From: Oscillospiraceae bacterium
GTDB taxonomy: Bacteria > Bacillota > Clostridia > Oscillospirales > Oscillospiraceae
Direction: 5' to 3'
Assembly: GCA_910575265.1 (NCBI GenBank)
Contig: CAJTEA010000005.1
Location: 1 to 64,000, forward strand
Length of the DNA stretch: 64,000 nucleotides
A model generated the notes under the pieces. It did no database searches. It had not been told where the DNA came from and worked only from the letters and a program-made list of their open reading frames with translations. Positions 16,576 to 24,643 of the stretch are shown one piece after another; position 1 is the stretch's first letter, and each line of letters opens with the position of its first letter. The translations under genes were made by a program, and so were the position numbers.

Positions 16576-17526
16576 GTGAAAAAAAATAAAAGACCGTTTA
16601 AAACCGCGGGGTCCGTTCTGTTTATCCTGATTTTCGCCCTGCTCTGCGTCGGTGTTGTGGAGCTGGCGGTGTGCTCCTACGCGGCTCCGGAGCTCTACAG
16701 CCGGATCACCGCCCCCGTCCGCGCCGGCTTTCAGCAGCTGGTGGAGGTAAACGAAGCCATCTGGAGCAAGCTGAGCACCGCCGCGAACCACGCGGCGGAG
16801 GACGCCAGCCGCCGGCTTCAGGAGACCGCTGTCCGCCTTCAAAACGCGTGGGAGTCCCTGCGGGTCCAGCCCGCGGAGGACGAAGAGGATTTGCAGCTGG
16901 TGGACAGCGAGGCGGTGGAGCCGCCTCCCAAATCTCAGACCAGCTACGCCGCTACCTCCATCATATCCCGGTATGGCCGGGAATATCTCACCGGCGGCGC
17001 CCATGAGGTGGTTTATTTTAACCAGACCGACGACCGCTGGGCCAACGAGCCCTACGGCTCTGACCATATCGGCGGCTATGGCTGCGGCCCCGCGGCCATG
17101 GCCATGGTAGCGGCCACTCTGGCCGCCGCGGATACTGATCCGGCCCGGATGGCCCAGCTCTGCGTGGATCTGGGCTACTGGGCCAGCAGGCACGGCTCCT
17201 ACCGCGATATCGTACCGGGGGTTTCGGAGGAATACGGGCTGTCCTGCACCCCCCTCACCCCCGATGAGGTCAGCGAATCCACCATACTCCAGTCTCTGTC
17301 CTCCGGCCAGCTCATTGTAGCCCTGGTGGGACCGGGACACTTTACAAACAGCGGCCACTTCATCATCCTGCGGGGTGTCACCCTGGACGGCGGCATCCTG
17401 GTGGCCGATCCGGCCAGCCGGGAGCGCAGCCTGACCGTCTGGGAGCTTTCGCTGATTCTGGAGGAGCTGACCTCCAACTGGAACAGCGGCGGCCCGCTCT
17501 GGGTAATATCTTCCAACCCTCTTTGA
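16576..17526 (+). CDS. Membrane-anchored C39-like cysteine peptidase
   Basis: A 316-residue protein with a basic N-terminus, one transmembrane helix or uncleaved signal (about 12-32), a helical stalk (to about 110), an acidic linker and a C-terminal Peptidase_C39_2-type domain. Candidate catalytic residues are the Cys in GYGCGPAAMAM, the His in SGHFIIL and the Asp in VADPA. Members usually act outside the membrane on peptides; the substrate is unknown. I chose GTG 16576, after GGGGG and 44 nt from the predicted transcription start; in-frame starts at 16531 and 16540 would leave almost no leader. Confidence 0.75.
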   Translation: MKKNKRPFKTAGSVLFILIFALLCVGVVELAVCSYAAPELYSRITAPVRAGFQQLVEVNEAIWSKLSTAANHAAEDASRRLQETAVRLQNAWESLRVQPAEDEEDLQLVDSEAVEPPPKSQTSYAATSIISRYGREYLTGGAHEVVYFNQTDDRWANEPYGSDHIGGYGCGPAAMAMVAATLAAADTDPARMAQLCVDLGYWASRHGSYRDIVPGVSEEYGLSCTPLTPDEVSESTILQSLSSGQLIVALVGPGHFTNSGHFIILRGVTLDGGILVADPASRERSLTVWELSLILEELTSNWNSGGPLWVISSNPL

Positions 17527-17527
17527 A

Positions 17528-17558
17528 AAAATTCCCCCTGCCTGGCAGGGGGAATTTT
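17528..17558. terminator. Bidirectional terminator
   Basis: AAATTCCCCCTG pairs with CAGGGGGAATTT, with A/T tracts on both sides. It separates the C39-like gene from the convergent fliD-fliS operon. Confidence 0.8.
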
Positions 17559-17947
17559 TATTGCGCGTAAAAGGAGTCCTTGCCACCGATCCGGCGGTTC
17601 AGCCTCTGGTCCAGCTCCAGTACCCGCTCCAGCAGACGGCGGACACTGCCCGCCTGATTGGAGTAGGCAGTCTCCTCCCCTCCCTGCGGGGCGGCGCCGC
17701 CGGCCAGCTCGGAGATCCGCTTTCGATCCTCCGGGGGCAGGCCTTCCAATCGATTGGCAATGGCCCTCTTCACTTCCTCCAGGCCAAGAATGGGATCCTG
17801 ACGCAGGGCCAGCAGCATCCGGAGCGATATTTCATCGTTGCGGTCCATCGCCTCGCCCAGCTGCTGGCTGACATCCATAACCTCCGACAAAAGGTTATAC
17901 TTTTTCCGCTCCAGCACGGTCAGATCCAGCCAATCACCTTTTGTCAT
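17558..17947 (-). CDS. FliT-like flagellar chaperone (position-based)
   Basis: A 129-residue, largely helical, charged protein with no membrane segment. It follows fliD and fliS with a four-base overlap, the place where FliT (chaperone of the FliD cap) sits in many genomes. Sequence similarity to FliT is not obvious to me, so the call rests on gene order, size and predicted helices. Confidence 0.5.
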   Translation of the reverse strand: MTKGDWLDLTVLERKKYNLLSEVMDVSQQLGEAMDRNDEISLRMLLALRQDPILGLEEVKRAIANRLEGLPPEDRKRISELAGGAAPQGGEETAYSNQAGSVRRLLERVLELDQRLNRRIGGKDSFYAQ

Positions 17948-18327
17948 GCCCGCTTCTCCTGACTGCCGCTCTTCTCCGCGGCGCGGAACGCGTCCCGCAG
18001 ATCGACCAGCATGGGCCGCAGCCGTTCCAGGACGTTTTTGTTCCGTCCGATCTTAACGCGTCCCAGCTCATAGGTAAAATAGTCGTACATCCGGGCCAGG
18101 TCGCGGCTGATGGGATACTTGCGGTCCAGCGTCTCATCCAGATAGTTGACAATATCGGTACACCGGTCCAGAGCGGCCTCAAACGCAGTCCAATCCTTTT
18201 TTTCCCAGGCGATGGAGGCCAGTGTACTGCGCTTGACCAGCTCGTCGTAGAGCAACATCAGCAGCTCCCCCTGCGTCATGGAGTTGATGGACTGCTGTTT
18301 ATACTGCTGGTAGCCTCTTGCATCCAT
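17944..18327 (-). CDS. fliS: Flagellin export chaperone FliS
   Basis: It binds newly made flagellin in the cytoplasm, keeps it unfolded and delivers it to the export gate. The 127 residues include the typical N-terminus (YQQYKQQSINSMTQGELLMLLYDEL) and helices with RDLARMYDYFTYEL. It lies 25 nt after fliD and overlaps the next gene by four bases. The flagellin gene itself is outside the window. FliS also binds FliW in related bacteria, linking it to the csrA-fliW pair at 49.7-50.4 kb. Confidence 0.93.
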   Translation of the reverse strand: MDARGYQQYKQQSINSMTQGELLMLLYDELVKRSTLASIAWEKKDWTAFEAALDRCTDIVNYLDETLDRKYPISRDLARMYDYFTYELGRVKIGRNKNVLERLRPMLVDLRDAFRAAEKSGSQEKRA

Positions 18328-18352
18328 ATTGGCTTTATCCTTTCCGGCTCTC

Positions 18353-21238
18353 TCAGCCGCCCATCATGCCCGCCAGGGTAGCGCTCTGGGAATTCATCTG
18401 CTGAATCAGCAGCTCCAGGCGGCTGAACTGGCTGGTATAGCGCTCCACCTGGCTGGTCAGCTTATCCTGCCACTTCTCAATCTGGGTGTTGTAATTGTCA
18501 ATCTCCGTCTGCCACTGGTTGTTCATCAGAGACAGAGAGCTCAAGGGGCTGCCGGCCTGCTGAATGAGGATGCCCTTGGGCTCGCCAGTGGTCTTGGCGT
18601 AGGCGTCCAGCTGGGTCTTCATCCGGTCCATAATCCCGTCGGTCTTGGTAAACAGGTCGGCCACCCGGTCCGGGTCGCTGTCCAGCATGGCGCGCAGCTT
18701 ATCCTCATCAATCGTAATCGCCTGCTCGCCGCCGCTGATGTTGTAGCCGATTGAAATACCCATATCCTTCAAGGCGTTTATATCGTTCTGGCTGGCGAAG
18801 GAAAAGGCCTGGGTCATCTTGGTATACAGATTGGACAGGTTCCGGTCGCCGAAGAGGATGCCCTGCTTGGCCTTCTCCTCATAGCGCTCGATGGCGCTTT
18901 CAGACATACCCTCCCGTTCCTCATCGGTAAGGGGCTCATAGCCGGCGAAGGAACCATCGGACTTCTGATAGGGCATCGTGCTGTAGGCTGACTTGATCTC
19001 GTTCATCATGGCGTTGTAGTCGTCCACCATGCTCTTGATGGCGTCGATGATCTTGTCAGAATCCGTTTGGTTCTCAAAGGTGACCGACCGTGCCTTTATC
19101 TCAGCCGCGGAGAGCGAATTACCGTCCTCATCCACTGTGGCGTCGAAGGTGTTCTTCATGGTAATGCTCAGGCCGTCAATATCCACGGTGTTGCTGCCGC
19201 GGGTCATGTTGATGGTCTCGCCGTTGACGGTGATGGTAAACTTGGCGTCCTGCCCCGCGGTATAGTCAATATTCGGCGCTTTGGAGCTGTCAAATTCAAC
19301 CTCGCTGCCCCACTCGTTCTCGATCTTGAACTCAACCGACGCGCCATTCTTATCCTTGGCTTCGATCTGGCCCGTATACTTGTTATAGCTGAAGGTATGG
19401 TCACTGCCTATGGGAGAACTGTTCAGCTTGTCAACGACATCGCTGATGGAGTCATCCTTTGTCATAGCGCACGTATACTCGCTGTCTCCGGGTATTGTAA
19501 AGGTCAGCTTGTCGCCATCCCGCAGCCAGTCGCAGCCGTAGGCCTCGGCAAAGCTGCTGCCGCTCTTGTCCTCAGGCTCGGTCGGGCCAAAAATCATTTC
19601 CGCCATTCCGCCGCTGATCTTAATCTCACTGTCCGAGCCAGTTTCCGTGGCGGTAAAGGTAAAGCTCTGGGTGGTCTGGGAGTAGGACACCTTCACTCCG
19701 GCCTCTTTATTGGAATTGATGTCGGACAAAATGTCAGACAGCTTGGCGTCCTCAGTGTAGGTACCGATGACCACATCATTCAGCTTAAACTCATACTTCT
19801 GCTTACCCGTCTTTTCATCAACATCCAAAACCTCAACGCCGAACTCATCCTCCTTCTTCGCGGGAGACAAGGTGCCCAGCTGGTCTCCCAGCAGCTCCTT
19901 CAAGGTCTTGCTGGTGTTCAGATAGGAGGTAGCGGTCTTGCCAATGCCCAAGGCCTCGCCCGCGCCGCTGTTGATAACCAGGCTGGAACCTTCATCCGTT
20001 GCCTTGAATTCCAGCTTTAGTTCCCCGTTTTCTCCTTTGTTCTCCACTGTAACCTTGTTCTTAAATTCCTTCTTTAACGATTCCTGGAGCGCCTCAGTGT
20101 ACTTGTTGGCCAAATCCTCCTTGGTGGTCGCTTCGCCGTTGACATAGTAGGTTTCGTTTCCATCCTCATCTTTCTCGTATCCGAGTCTGGGCATCTTAAT
20201 CTGCTTGGTCGTGCCATCCAGCGCCACGTTCATGGTCAGGCCTGTGGAGCCAGACTCCGAGGACTTCTCCACCAGATACTCGAAGGAGTTCAGCTTGCGG
20301 GTCAAACCGGTAGTTCCGTTCGAGCCGGTTATATTGCTTGTGTCGAGGGTGGTAAGTTTGCTCTCCGACGCGTTTTTCAGCGCGTCGGTGTCTATGCCAA
20401 GCTGTTCGGCAATGTTTCCGCTGGTCTTGGAAATATAAACACCGTTGTGTCCGTTTCCAATCTCGCTGAACCGAATACTGCCGCCATAGGCCGTGGCCTG
20501 AATACGCTGGTTCGCGCTCTCAGAGTTGCCGTTGGTAAAAGCGATGTTCTGATCCGCCAGCTTCTGGTTAATCAGCTCCGCCAAAACCTCGCTGTCACTC
20601 ACGCTCTCCTCGGAAATCCCCTGCTCGCTGGACAGTCTGGCGCGGATGTCCTTCATCGTGTCCACATCAGTGCTCTCGTTAAAGCTGATGCTGACGTTCT
20701 TGGTGCCATAGGTCAGGGTCAGGCTGCCCTGGAGGTTGGACAGCTCAATGTCTCTCTCCGCGTCGACGGACAGGTCAACCCCATCCGAGGCCGCAATGAC
20801 GCCCGCCTCGGTCGTCGGCAGGTTGCTTTTGGTGCGGTACTGCGCGGAGGCGGCCAGCTGGCGCACCGCGTTGAGCTGAACATCGCTTCCGGTCTTGCCG
20901 CTGGCGTTCACGCTGTCGGCGAACGCCCCCTTGGCCAGCACCTTGATGGCGCTGCTGAAAAAACTGGAGGACATCAGGTTGGTGCTGGAGGTATAGGAGG
21001 TATATTTATTGGAGAACCCCACCATTTTGCTGATAATGCTCCGGTACGCGTCCTGTTTCCATTCAACCTTGGTGACCTTCTGGTTCAGCTGATTGATTTT
21101 TGTGGAATAGCTCTGGACCAGGCTTTCTATCATGCTTTCCGTGTCCAGGCCGCTGGCCAGACCGCTGATCATGTTCGCGCTGTTCATGAGACTGCTTACG
21201 GTGTTGCTGCCGCTGCTCACGCTGCTGAGAGACGCCAT
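18353..21238 (-). CDS. fliD: Flagellar filament cap protein FliD (enlarged)
   Basis: It forms the cap at the filament tip and helps flagellin fold there. The conserved N-terminus (ISGLASGLDTESMIESLVQSY, about residues 28-48) and C-terminus (helical, LERLIQQMN-type) are present. At 961 residues it is about twice the common size (about 450-700), because the central surface domain is expanded. The ATG follows AAAGGAG. It starts the operon with fliS and the fliT-like gene behind a sigma-28 promoter (21319-21345). Confidence 0.93.
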   Translation of the reverse strand: MASLSSVSSGSNTVSSLMNSANMISGLASGLDTESMIESLVQSYSTKINQLNQKVTKVEWKQDAYRSIISKMVGFSNKYTSYTSSTNLMSSSFFSSAIKVLAKGAFADSVNASGKTGSDVQLNAVRQLAASAQYRTKSNLPTTEAGVIAASDGVDLSVDAERDIELSNLQGSLTLTYGTKNVSISFNESTDVDTMKDIRARLSSEQGISEESVSDSEVLAELINQKLADQNIAFTNGNSESANQRIQATAYGGSIRFSEIGNGHNGVYISKTSGNIAEQLGIDTDALKNASESKLTTLDTSNITGSNGTTGLTRKLNSFEYLVEKSSESGSTGLTMNVALDGTTKQIKMPRLGYEKDEDGNETYYVNGEATTKEDLANKYTEALQESLKKEFKNKVTVENKGENGELKLEFKATDEGSSLVINSGAGEALGIGKTATSYLNTSKTLKELLGDQLGTLSPAKKEDEFGVEVLDVDEKTGKQKYEFKLNDVVIGTYTEDAKLSDILSDINSNKEAGVKVSYSQTTQSFTFTATETGSDSEIKISGGMAEMIFGPTEPEDKSGSSFAEAYGCDWLRDGDKLTFTIPGDSEYTCAMTKDDSISDVVDKLNSSPIGSDHTFSYNKYTGQIEAKDKNGASVEFKIENEWGSEVEFDSSKAPNIDYTAGQDAKFTITVNGETINMTRGSNTVDIDGLSITMKNTFDATVDEDGNSLSAAEIKARSVTFENQTDSDKIIDAIKSMVDDYNAMMNEIKSAYSTMPYQKSDGSFAGYEPLTDEEREGMSESAIERYEEKAKQGILFGDRNLSNLYTKMTQAFSFASQNDINALKDMGISIGYNISGGEQAITIDEDKLRAMLDSDPDRVADLFTKTDGIMDRMKTQLDAYAKTTGEPKGILIQQAGSPLSSLSLMNNQWQTEIDNYNTQIEKWQDKLTSQVERYTSQFSRLELLIQQMNSQSATLAGMMGG

Positions 21239-21318
21239 AGTTGATTCGCTCCTTTCATTCTGTCTCTATATTTTCCAACAGTTTTATTCAAATGGAGAGA
21301 AAAATACTCTGTACTTTT

Positions 21319-21345
21319 TTATCGGCATGTAGTATGATTAAGTTA
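21319..21345 (-). promoter_or_regulatory. Sigma-28 promoter of fliD-fliS
   Basis: On the minus strand: -35 TAAC (21345-21342), 15-bp spacer, -10 GCCGATAA (21326-21319), a perfect -10 match to the sigma-28 consensus. A weak plus-strand sigma-A candidate for parA (TATGAT, 21333-21338) overlaps its spacer. Confidence 0.8.
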
Positions 21346-21383
21346 ATAGTTCCTGAAAGAAAGATTTTACTGGGGGAGATTAC

Positions 21384-22163
21384 TTGTCCGCTATCATTAC
21401 CATTACCAATCAAAAGGGCGGCGTGGGCAAGACCACCACGTCCAGCGCCCTGATGGATGGCCTGCACAGCCGGGGGGCGCGGGTGCTTGGCGTTGACCTG
21501 GACCCACAGGGCAGCCTGGGCTTCTGTCTGGGCCTGGATATTGAAAACTGCGCCACCATCCACGATGTGCTCAAGGGCACGAAAAATATTAAGGATGTGA
21601 TTGTGGGATCCGATTGCGGGGATATCCTGCCCTCCAACATCCTGCTGTCCGCCGCCGAGCTGGAGTTCAACCGCCCCGGCCGGGAATTCCTGCTGCGCAA
21701 CTGCCTGTCAGAGGTGGAGGACGACTATGATTACATCATCATCGACACTCCGCCCGCCCTTAATGTGCTGACGGTGAACGCCTATGTGGCCGCCGACGGC
21801 CTGGTCATTCCCATGGCCCCTGAGATTCTCAGTCTGCTGGGGGTGTCCCAGATCCGGGAGACCATCGACACCGTTCGCCGGTGCTACAACTCCCGCCTGC
21901 GGGTGCTGGGCATCGTCCTGAACAAATACAACCAGCGCTTCACCCTCAACCGGGAGGTGCTGGATATGGCCGAGCAGATCGCCCAGCAGCTGGACACCAC
22001 GGTGTTCCAGTCCCGCATCCGGTCCGGTGTGGCGGTGGCGGAGGCCCCCGCCCATGGGGAGAGCGTACTGTCCTACGCCCCGGAGTCCAAGGTCGCCCGT
22101 GACTTTCGTCTGCTCATCAATGAGATCATAAAGTTTTACAACCCCGTTTTCCTTAATTCCTGA
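21384..22163 (+). CDS. ParA/Soj-family ATPase
   Basis: A 259-residue deviant-Walker ATPase: NQKGGVGKTT (residues 9-18, with the signature Lys) and DTPPALNVL (Walker B region). Such proteins position DNA, chemoreceptor arrays or other cargo by ATP-driven dimerisation on the nucleoid. No parB or parS-like site is next to it; instead a ComFB-domain protein follows 23 nt later. It is divergent from fliD. The TTG start at 21384 follows GGGGGAG. It could be an orphan positioning ATPase for motility or chemotaxis cargo; chromosome segregation is the alternative. Confidence 0.85.
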   Translation: MSAIITITNQKGGVGKTTTSSALMDGLHSRGARVLGVDLDPQGSLGFCLGLDIENCATIHDVLKGTKNIKDVIVGSDCGDILPSNILLSAAELEFNRPGREFLLRNCLSEVEDDYDYIIIDTPPALNVLTVNAYVAADGLVIPMAPEILSLLGVSQIRETIDTVRRCYNSRLRVLGIVLNKYNQRFTLNREVLDMAEQIAQQLDTTVFQSRIRSGVAVAEAPAHGESVLSYAPESKVARDFRLLINEIIKFYNPVFLNS

Positions 22164-22186
22164 TACTTCGGAAAGGATACGTTATC

Positions 22187-23143
22187 ATGTCTACCGCTAA
22201 GAAAAACGCCAAGGGCAATAAAACCGCCCATGTATTAAATCTTCTCACCGCCCCCGGGGCCGCGAAAGAAACCGCGGCCCCCTCCGGCGAGGAGACGGCC
22301 GCGGAGGGCGCTGTTCCCGAAGCCTCCGCGCCCTCCCGTCCGCTCCTTCCCCCTATTCTGGAAGTGGCCCAGGCCAACGACGACAACCTGGCCCAGCAGA
22401 TCCAGCAGGCTCTGGAGGAGGAGCTCGTACCCGACACGCCCGCCGCCCCGGAACCCAGCATTCCGCCTGCCGGGAAAGAATCAAAAACTGAGGAGGTATC
22501 CCCCCCCATGGCAACTCAGCCCGCATCCTCTGGCAAGATGAGCCAAGACGAAATTGAGAAGCTCCTCGCCGCCGCCAACGCCCCCGCCGAGCCGGCCGCT
22601 CCCGAACCGGAACCCGCGCCCGCGCCCCCTCCGTCCTCCGGCGGCAAGATGAGCCAGGACGAAATCGAGAAGCTCCTCGCCGCCGCCAACGCCCCCGCCG
22701 AGCCGGCCGCTCCCGAACCGGAGCCCGCACCCGCGCCCCCTCCGTCCTCCGGCGGCAAGATGAGCCAGGACGAAATCGAGAAGCTCCTCGCCGCCGCCAA
22801 CGCCCCCGAGGAGAAAGCCGCGCCCGCGCCGGAACCCCCCAAGCCCGCCCCTGTGCTGGAAGAGGAGGATGTCTCCTATATCAACATCATGCAGGCTCTT
22901 GTGGATGAAAAGGCCCCTTCATACATCAAGAAATTTGGTCTGTGTACCTGCAAGCACTGCGAAGCGGACGTAAAGGCGCTCACTTTAACCAACCTTGTGC
23001 CCAAGTATGTGGTGCTGTCCAAACTGGACCGCATCCCAATGCTCACAGTCTATGAGGGGCGGTATAACTCCACCATTTTTGCCCAGCTTACCCGCGCCTG
23101 CAAAACGGTAATGGATCACCCCCATCACAACCGCGAGGCATGA
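22187..23143 (+). CDS. ComFB-domain protein with three CheY-docking-like repeats
   Basis: A 318-residue protein. Residues 1-110 are low-complexity with one short helix (about 68-81). Three copies of the motif MSQDEIEKLL (118-127, 155-164, 192-201) are set in Pro/Ala/Glu linkers of 37-residue period. The C-terminus (about 231-313) is a ComFB domain with Cys253-x-Cys255-x-x-Cys258 and DVKALTLTNLVPKYV. The repeated motif resembles the CheY-P-docking peptide of FliM and FliY (LSQSQIDALL and MSQEEIERLM in this window). ComFB proteins have been reported as cyclic-dinucleotide receptors. I infer a signal-controlled CheY binder; this is untested. It is in an operon with the ParA gene. Confidence 0.75.
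   Translation: MSTAKKNAKGNKTAHVLNLLTAPGAAKETAAPSGEETAAEGAVPEASAPSRPLLPPILEVAQANDDNLAQQIQQALEEELVPDTPAAPEPSIPPAGKESKTEEVSPPMATQPASSGKMSQDEIEKLLAAANAPAEPAAPEPEPAPAPPPSSGGKMSQDEIEKLLAAANAPAEPAAPEPEPAPAPPPSSGGKMSQDEIEKLLAAANAPEEKAAPAPEPPKPAPVLEEEDVSYINIMQALVDEKAPSYIKKFGLCTCKHCEADVKALTLTNLVPKYVVLSKLDRIPMLTVYEGRYNSTIFAQLTRACKTVMDHPHHNREA
22532..22807 (+). repeat. Tandem 111-bp coding repeat (2.5 copies)
   Basis: Units 22532-22642 and 22643-22753 are nearly identical, and a third partial unit (22754-22807) covers the motif GKMSQDEIEKLLAAANAP. The few differences are synonymous, which suggests recent duplication. The unit encodes one docking-like motif plus its linker. Confidence 0.9.
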
Positions 23144-23144
23144 A

Positions 23145-23176
23145 CAAGAGGCCCGGCCATTCGGCCGGGCCTCTTG
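23145..23176. terminator. Hairpin between the ComFB gene and cheV
   Basis: A perfect 14-bp stem (23145-23158 with 23163-23176) between convergent genes. It lacks a clear T-run but is the only candidate end for both the parA operon and the 26-kb fla/che operon. Confidence 0.55.
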
Positions 23177-23184
23177 ACAAATAT

Positions 23185-24108
23185 TCAGTTTTCCTTCGAC
23201 TGGCTCAGCAGATGGTCCATCACATCCACCAGATGGCCGATCTCCGGCTTGCTCATCTGCTCGTCGGCGCCCAGCTGGCGGCCCTTGATCCGCATTTCCT
23301 CACTGATCAGAGAAGAGAAGATAATCAGCGGGACGGGGCTGAACCGCGGATTGCTCTTGACCAGCTTGGTCAGCCGGTGACCGTCCATCTGGGGCATCTC
23401 AATGTCGGTAATAATCAGCGCCACCTGACGGAACAGGTTGCCCTCCTTGGGCAGTTCGTTCAGCGCCTCCCACAGCTCCCGGCCATTGGGAAACATCCGC
23501 AGATTGATATACCCCGCCTTACGCAAGCAGTCCTCAATCATTTTGGACAGAAGAATGGAGTCCTCCGCAATCCAGATCGGCTCCTCGCTCTTGGAACGGG
23601 GACCCATCTGCTCAATCTCATCCATCTGAATGGTGGTCTCAGGGGCAATCTCAGCCACAATGCGCTCAAAATCCAGAATGGTCACCAGGTCAGGACCACA
23701 CTGGGCGATGCCGGTGGCCACTCCCTCCGAGCCGCCGGACACCGTCTTGTCCGGCTTTTGGATATCTGTCCAGGAGATCCGGCTGATGCCCACTACGGTG
23801 TGCACCCGGAAGGCGATAAACATCTTGTTAAAATTGGTGATGATAAACAGGTCCTTAGCGCCCTTCTCCTTCTCCACGCCCAGATATCTGGGCAGATCCA
23901 CCACCGTGATTACAGCATCCCGGGGCTTAAAAATACCTTCCACCGCCGGATGAGCATGGGGCATGATCTTAACCGGCGCGGACATGATAATCTCCCGTAC
24001 CTTGGCCACATTAATACCGTAGAGACTTCCATCAATGGTAAACTCCATAATCTCAATCTCGTTGGTGCCTGACTCCAAAAGGATACCGCTGTTATGTACC
24101 TCCGCCAT
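23185..24108 (-). CDS. cheV: Chemotaxis coupling protein CheV
   Basis: It couples chemoreceptors to CheA and adapts when phosphorylated. The 307-residue protein has an N-terminal CheW-like domain (about 1-150) and a C-terminal receiver domain with IAEDS, the phospho-acceptor Asp in TDIEMPQMDG and the conserved Lys in MSKPE. I chose ATG 24108 (GAGGAG about 8 nt upstream) over the GTG at 24117. It is the last gene of the fla/che operon. No separate cheW, cheA, cheB or cheR is in the window. Confidence 0.95.
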   Translation of the reverse strand: MAEVHNSGILLESGTNEIEIMEFTIDGSLYGINVAKVREIIMSAPVKIMPHAHPAVEGIFKPRDAVITVVDLPRYLGVEKEKGAKDLFIITNFNKMFIAFRVHTVVGISRISWTDIQKPDKTVSGGSEGVATGIAQCGPDLVTILDFERIVAEIAPETTIQMDEIEQMGPRSKSEEPIWIAEDSILLSKMIEDCLRKAGYINLRMFPNGRELWEALNELPKEGNLFRQVALIITDIEMPQMDGHRLTKLVKSNPRFSPVPLIIFSSLISEEMRIKGRQLGADEQMSKPEIGHLVDVMDHLLSQSKEN

Positions 24109-24157
24109 TTCTGACACTCCTCACTCTATTTAGGATAGCGCCCTCCGGCGCGTTGGT

Positions 24158-24643
24158 TTAAAATATGATATCCTTCTGTCCGTAAGATCGGATACAGGCC
24201 TGTCCGCTGACCACATCAAACAGCAGCGTCCTGGCCACTGTGCCTCCGGTGTGTTCGCCAATCAGATGGAGATTCTCCCGCTTCAAAATAGCGTGGACAC
24301 TCTCAATATTCCGCTGTCCGATGTTGCCCAAACCTCCGCCGCCGGAGACCTCAAACATTTTCGCGCCGCCGGCGATTTTCACCGTCATGCGGGCGCGGGA
24401 GGCTCCTTTCGCCTCCAGGGCCTTCAGGGTTTCTTTGATACCGGTGTCCGCGTATTTCAGCGGATGGGTTCGTCCGGTCTCCATGTTCAGGGGCAGCATG
24501 ATATGCAGCAGAGCCCCCAGACGCAGCCTCGGGTCGTGAAAACACAGCCCAATACACGAACCTAACGCATAGGTAATCAGGACGCCCTCCCCCTGGAGCG
24601 TCTTCATATCGGCGATTCCTACGGTTGTTTTGATGTTAGACAT
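24158..24643 (-). CDS. cheD: Chemoreceptor glutamine deamidase CheD
   Basis: It deamidates glutamines on chemoreceptors and binds CheC. The 161-residue protein has the motif YALGSCIGLCFHDP, whose Cys is the expected nucleophile, and the conserved HIMLP. The ATG at 24643 overlaps the end of cheC by eight bases. A longer reading (24730) is unlikely because its extension lies inside cheC. CheC and CheD pairing is established in Bacillus and Thermotoga. Confidence 0.93.
   Translation of the reverse strand: MSNIKTTVGIADMKTLQGEGVLITYALGSCIGLCFHDPRLRLGALLHIMLPLNMETGRTHPLKYADTGIKETLKALEAKGASRARMTVKIAGGAKMFEVSGGGGLGNIGQRNIESVHAILKRENLHLIGEHTGGTVARTLLFDVVSGQACIRSYGQKDIIF

Noticed and set aside
22532-22807. 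CRISPR-like or mobile-element repeat
   Set aside because: Units are contiguous, in frame and coding, with no spacers; it is a protein repeat.
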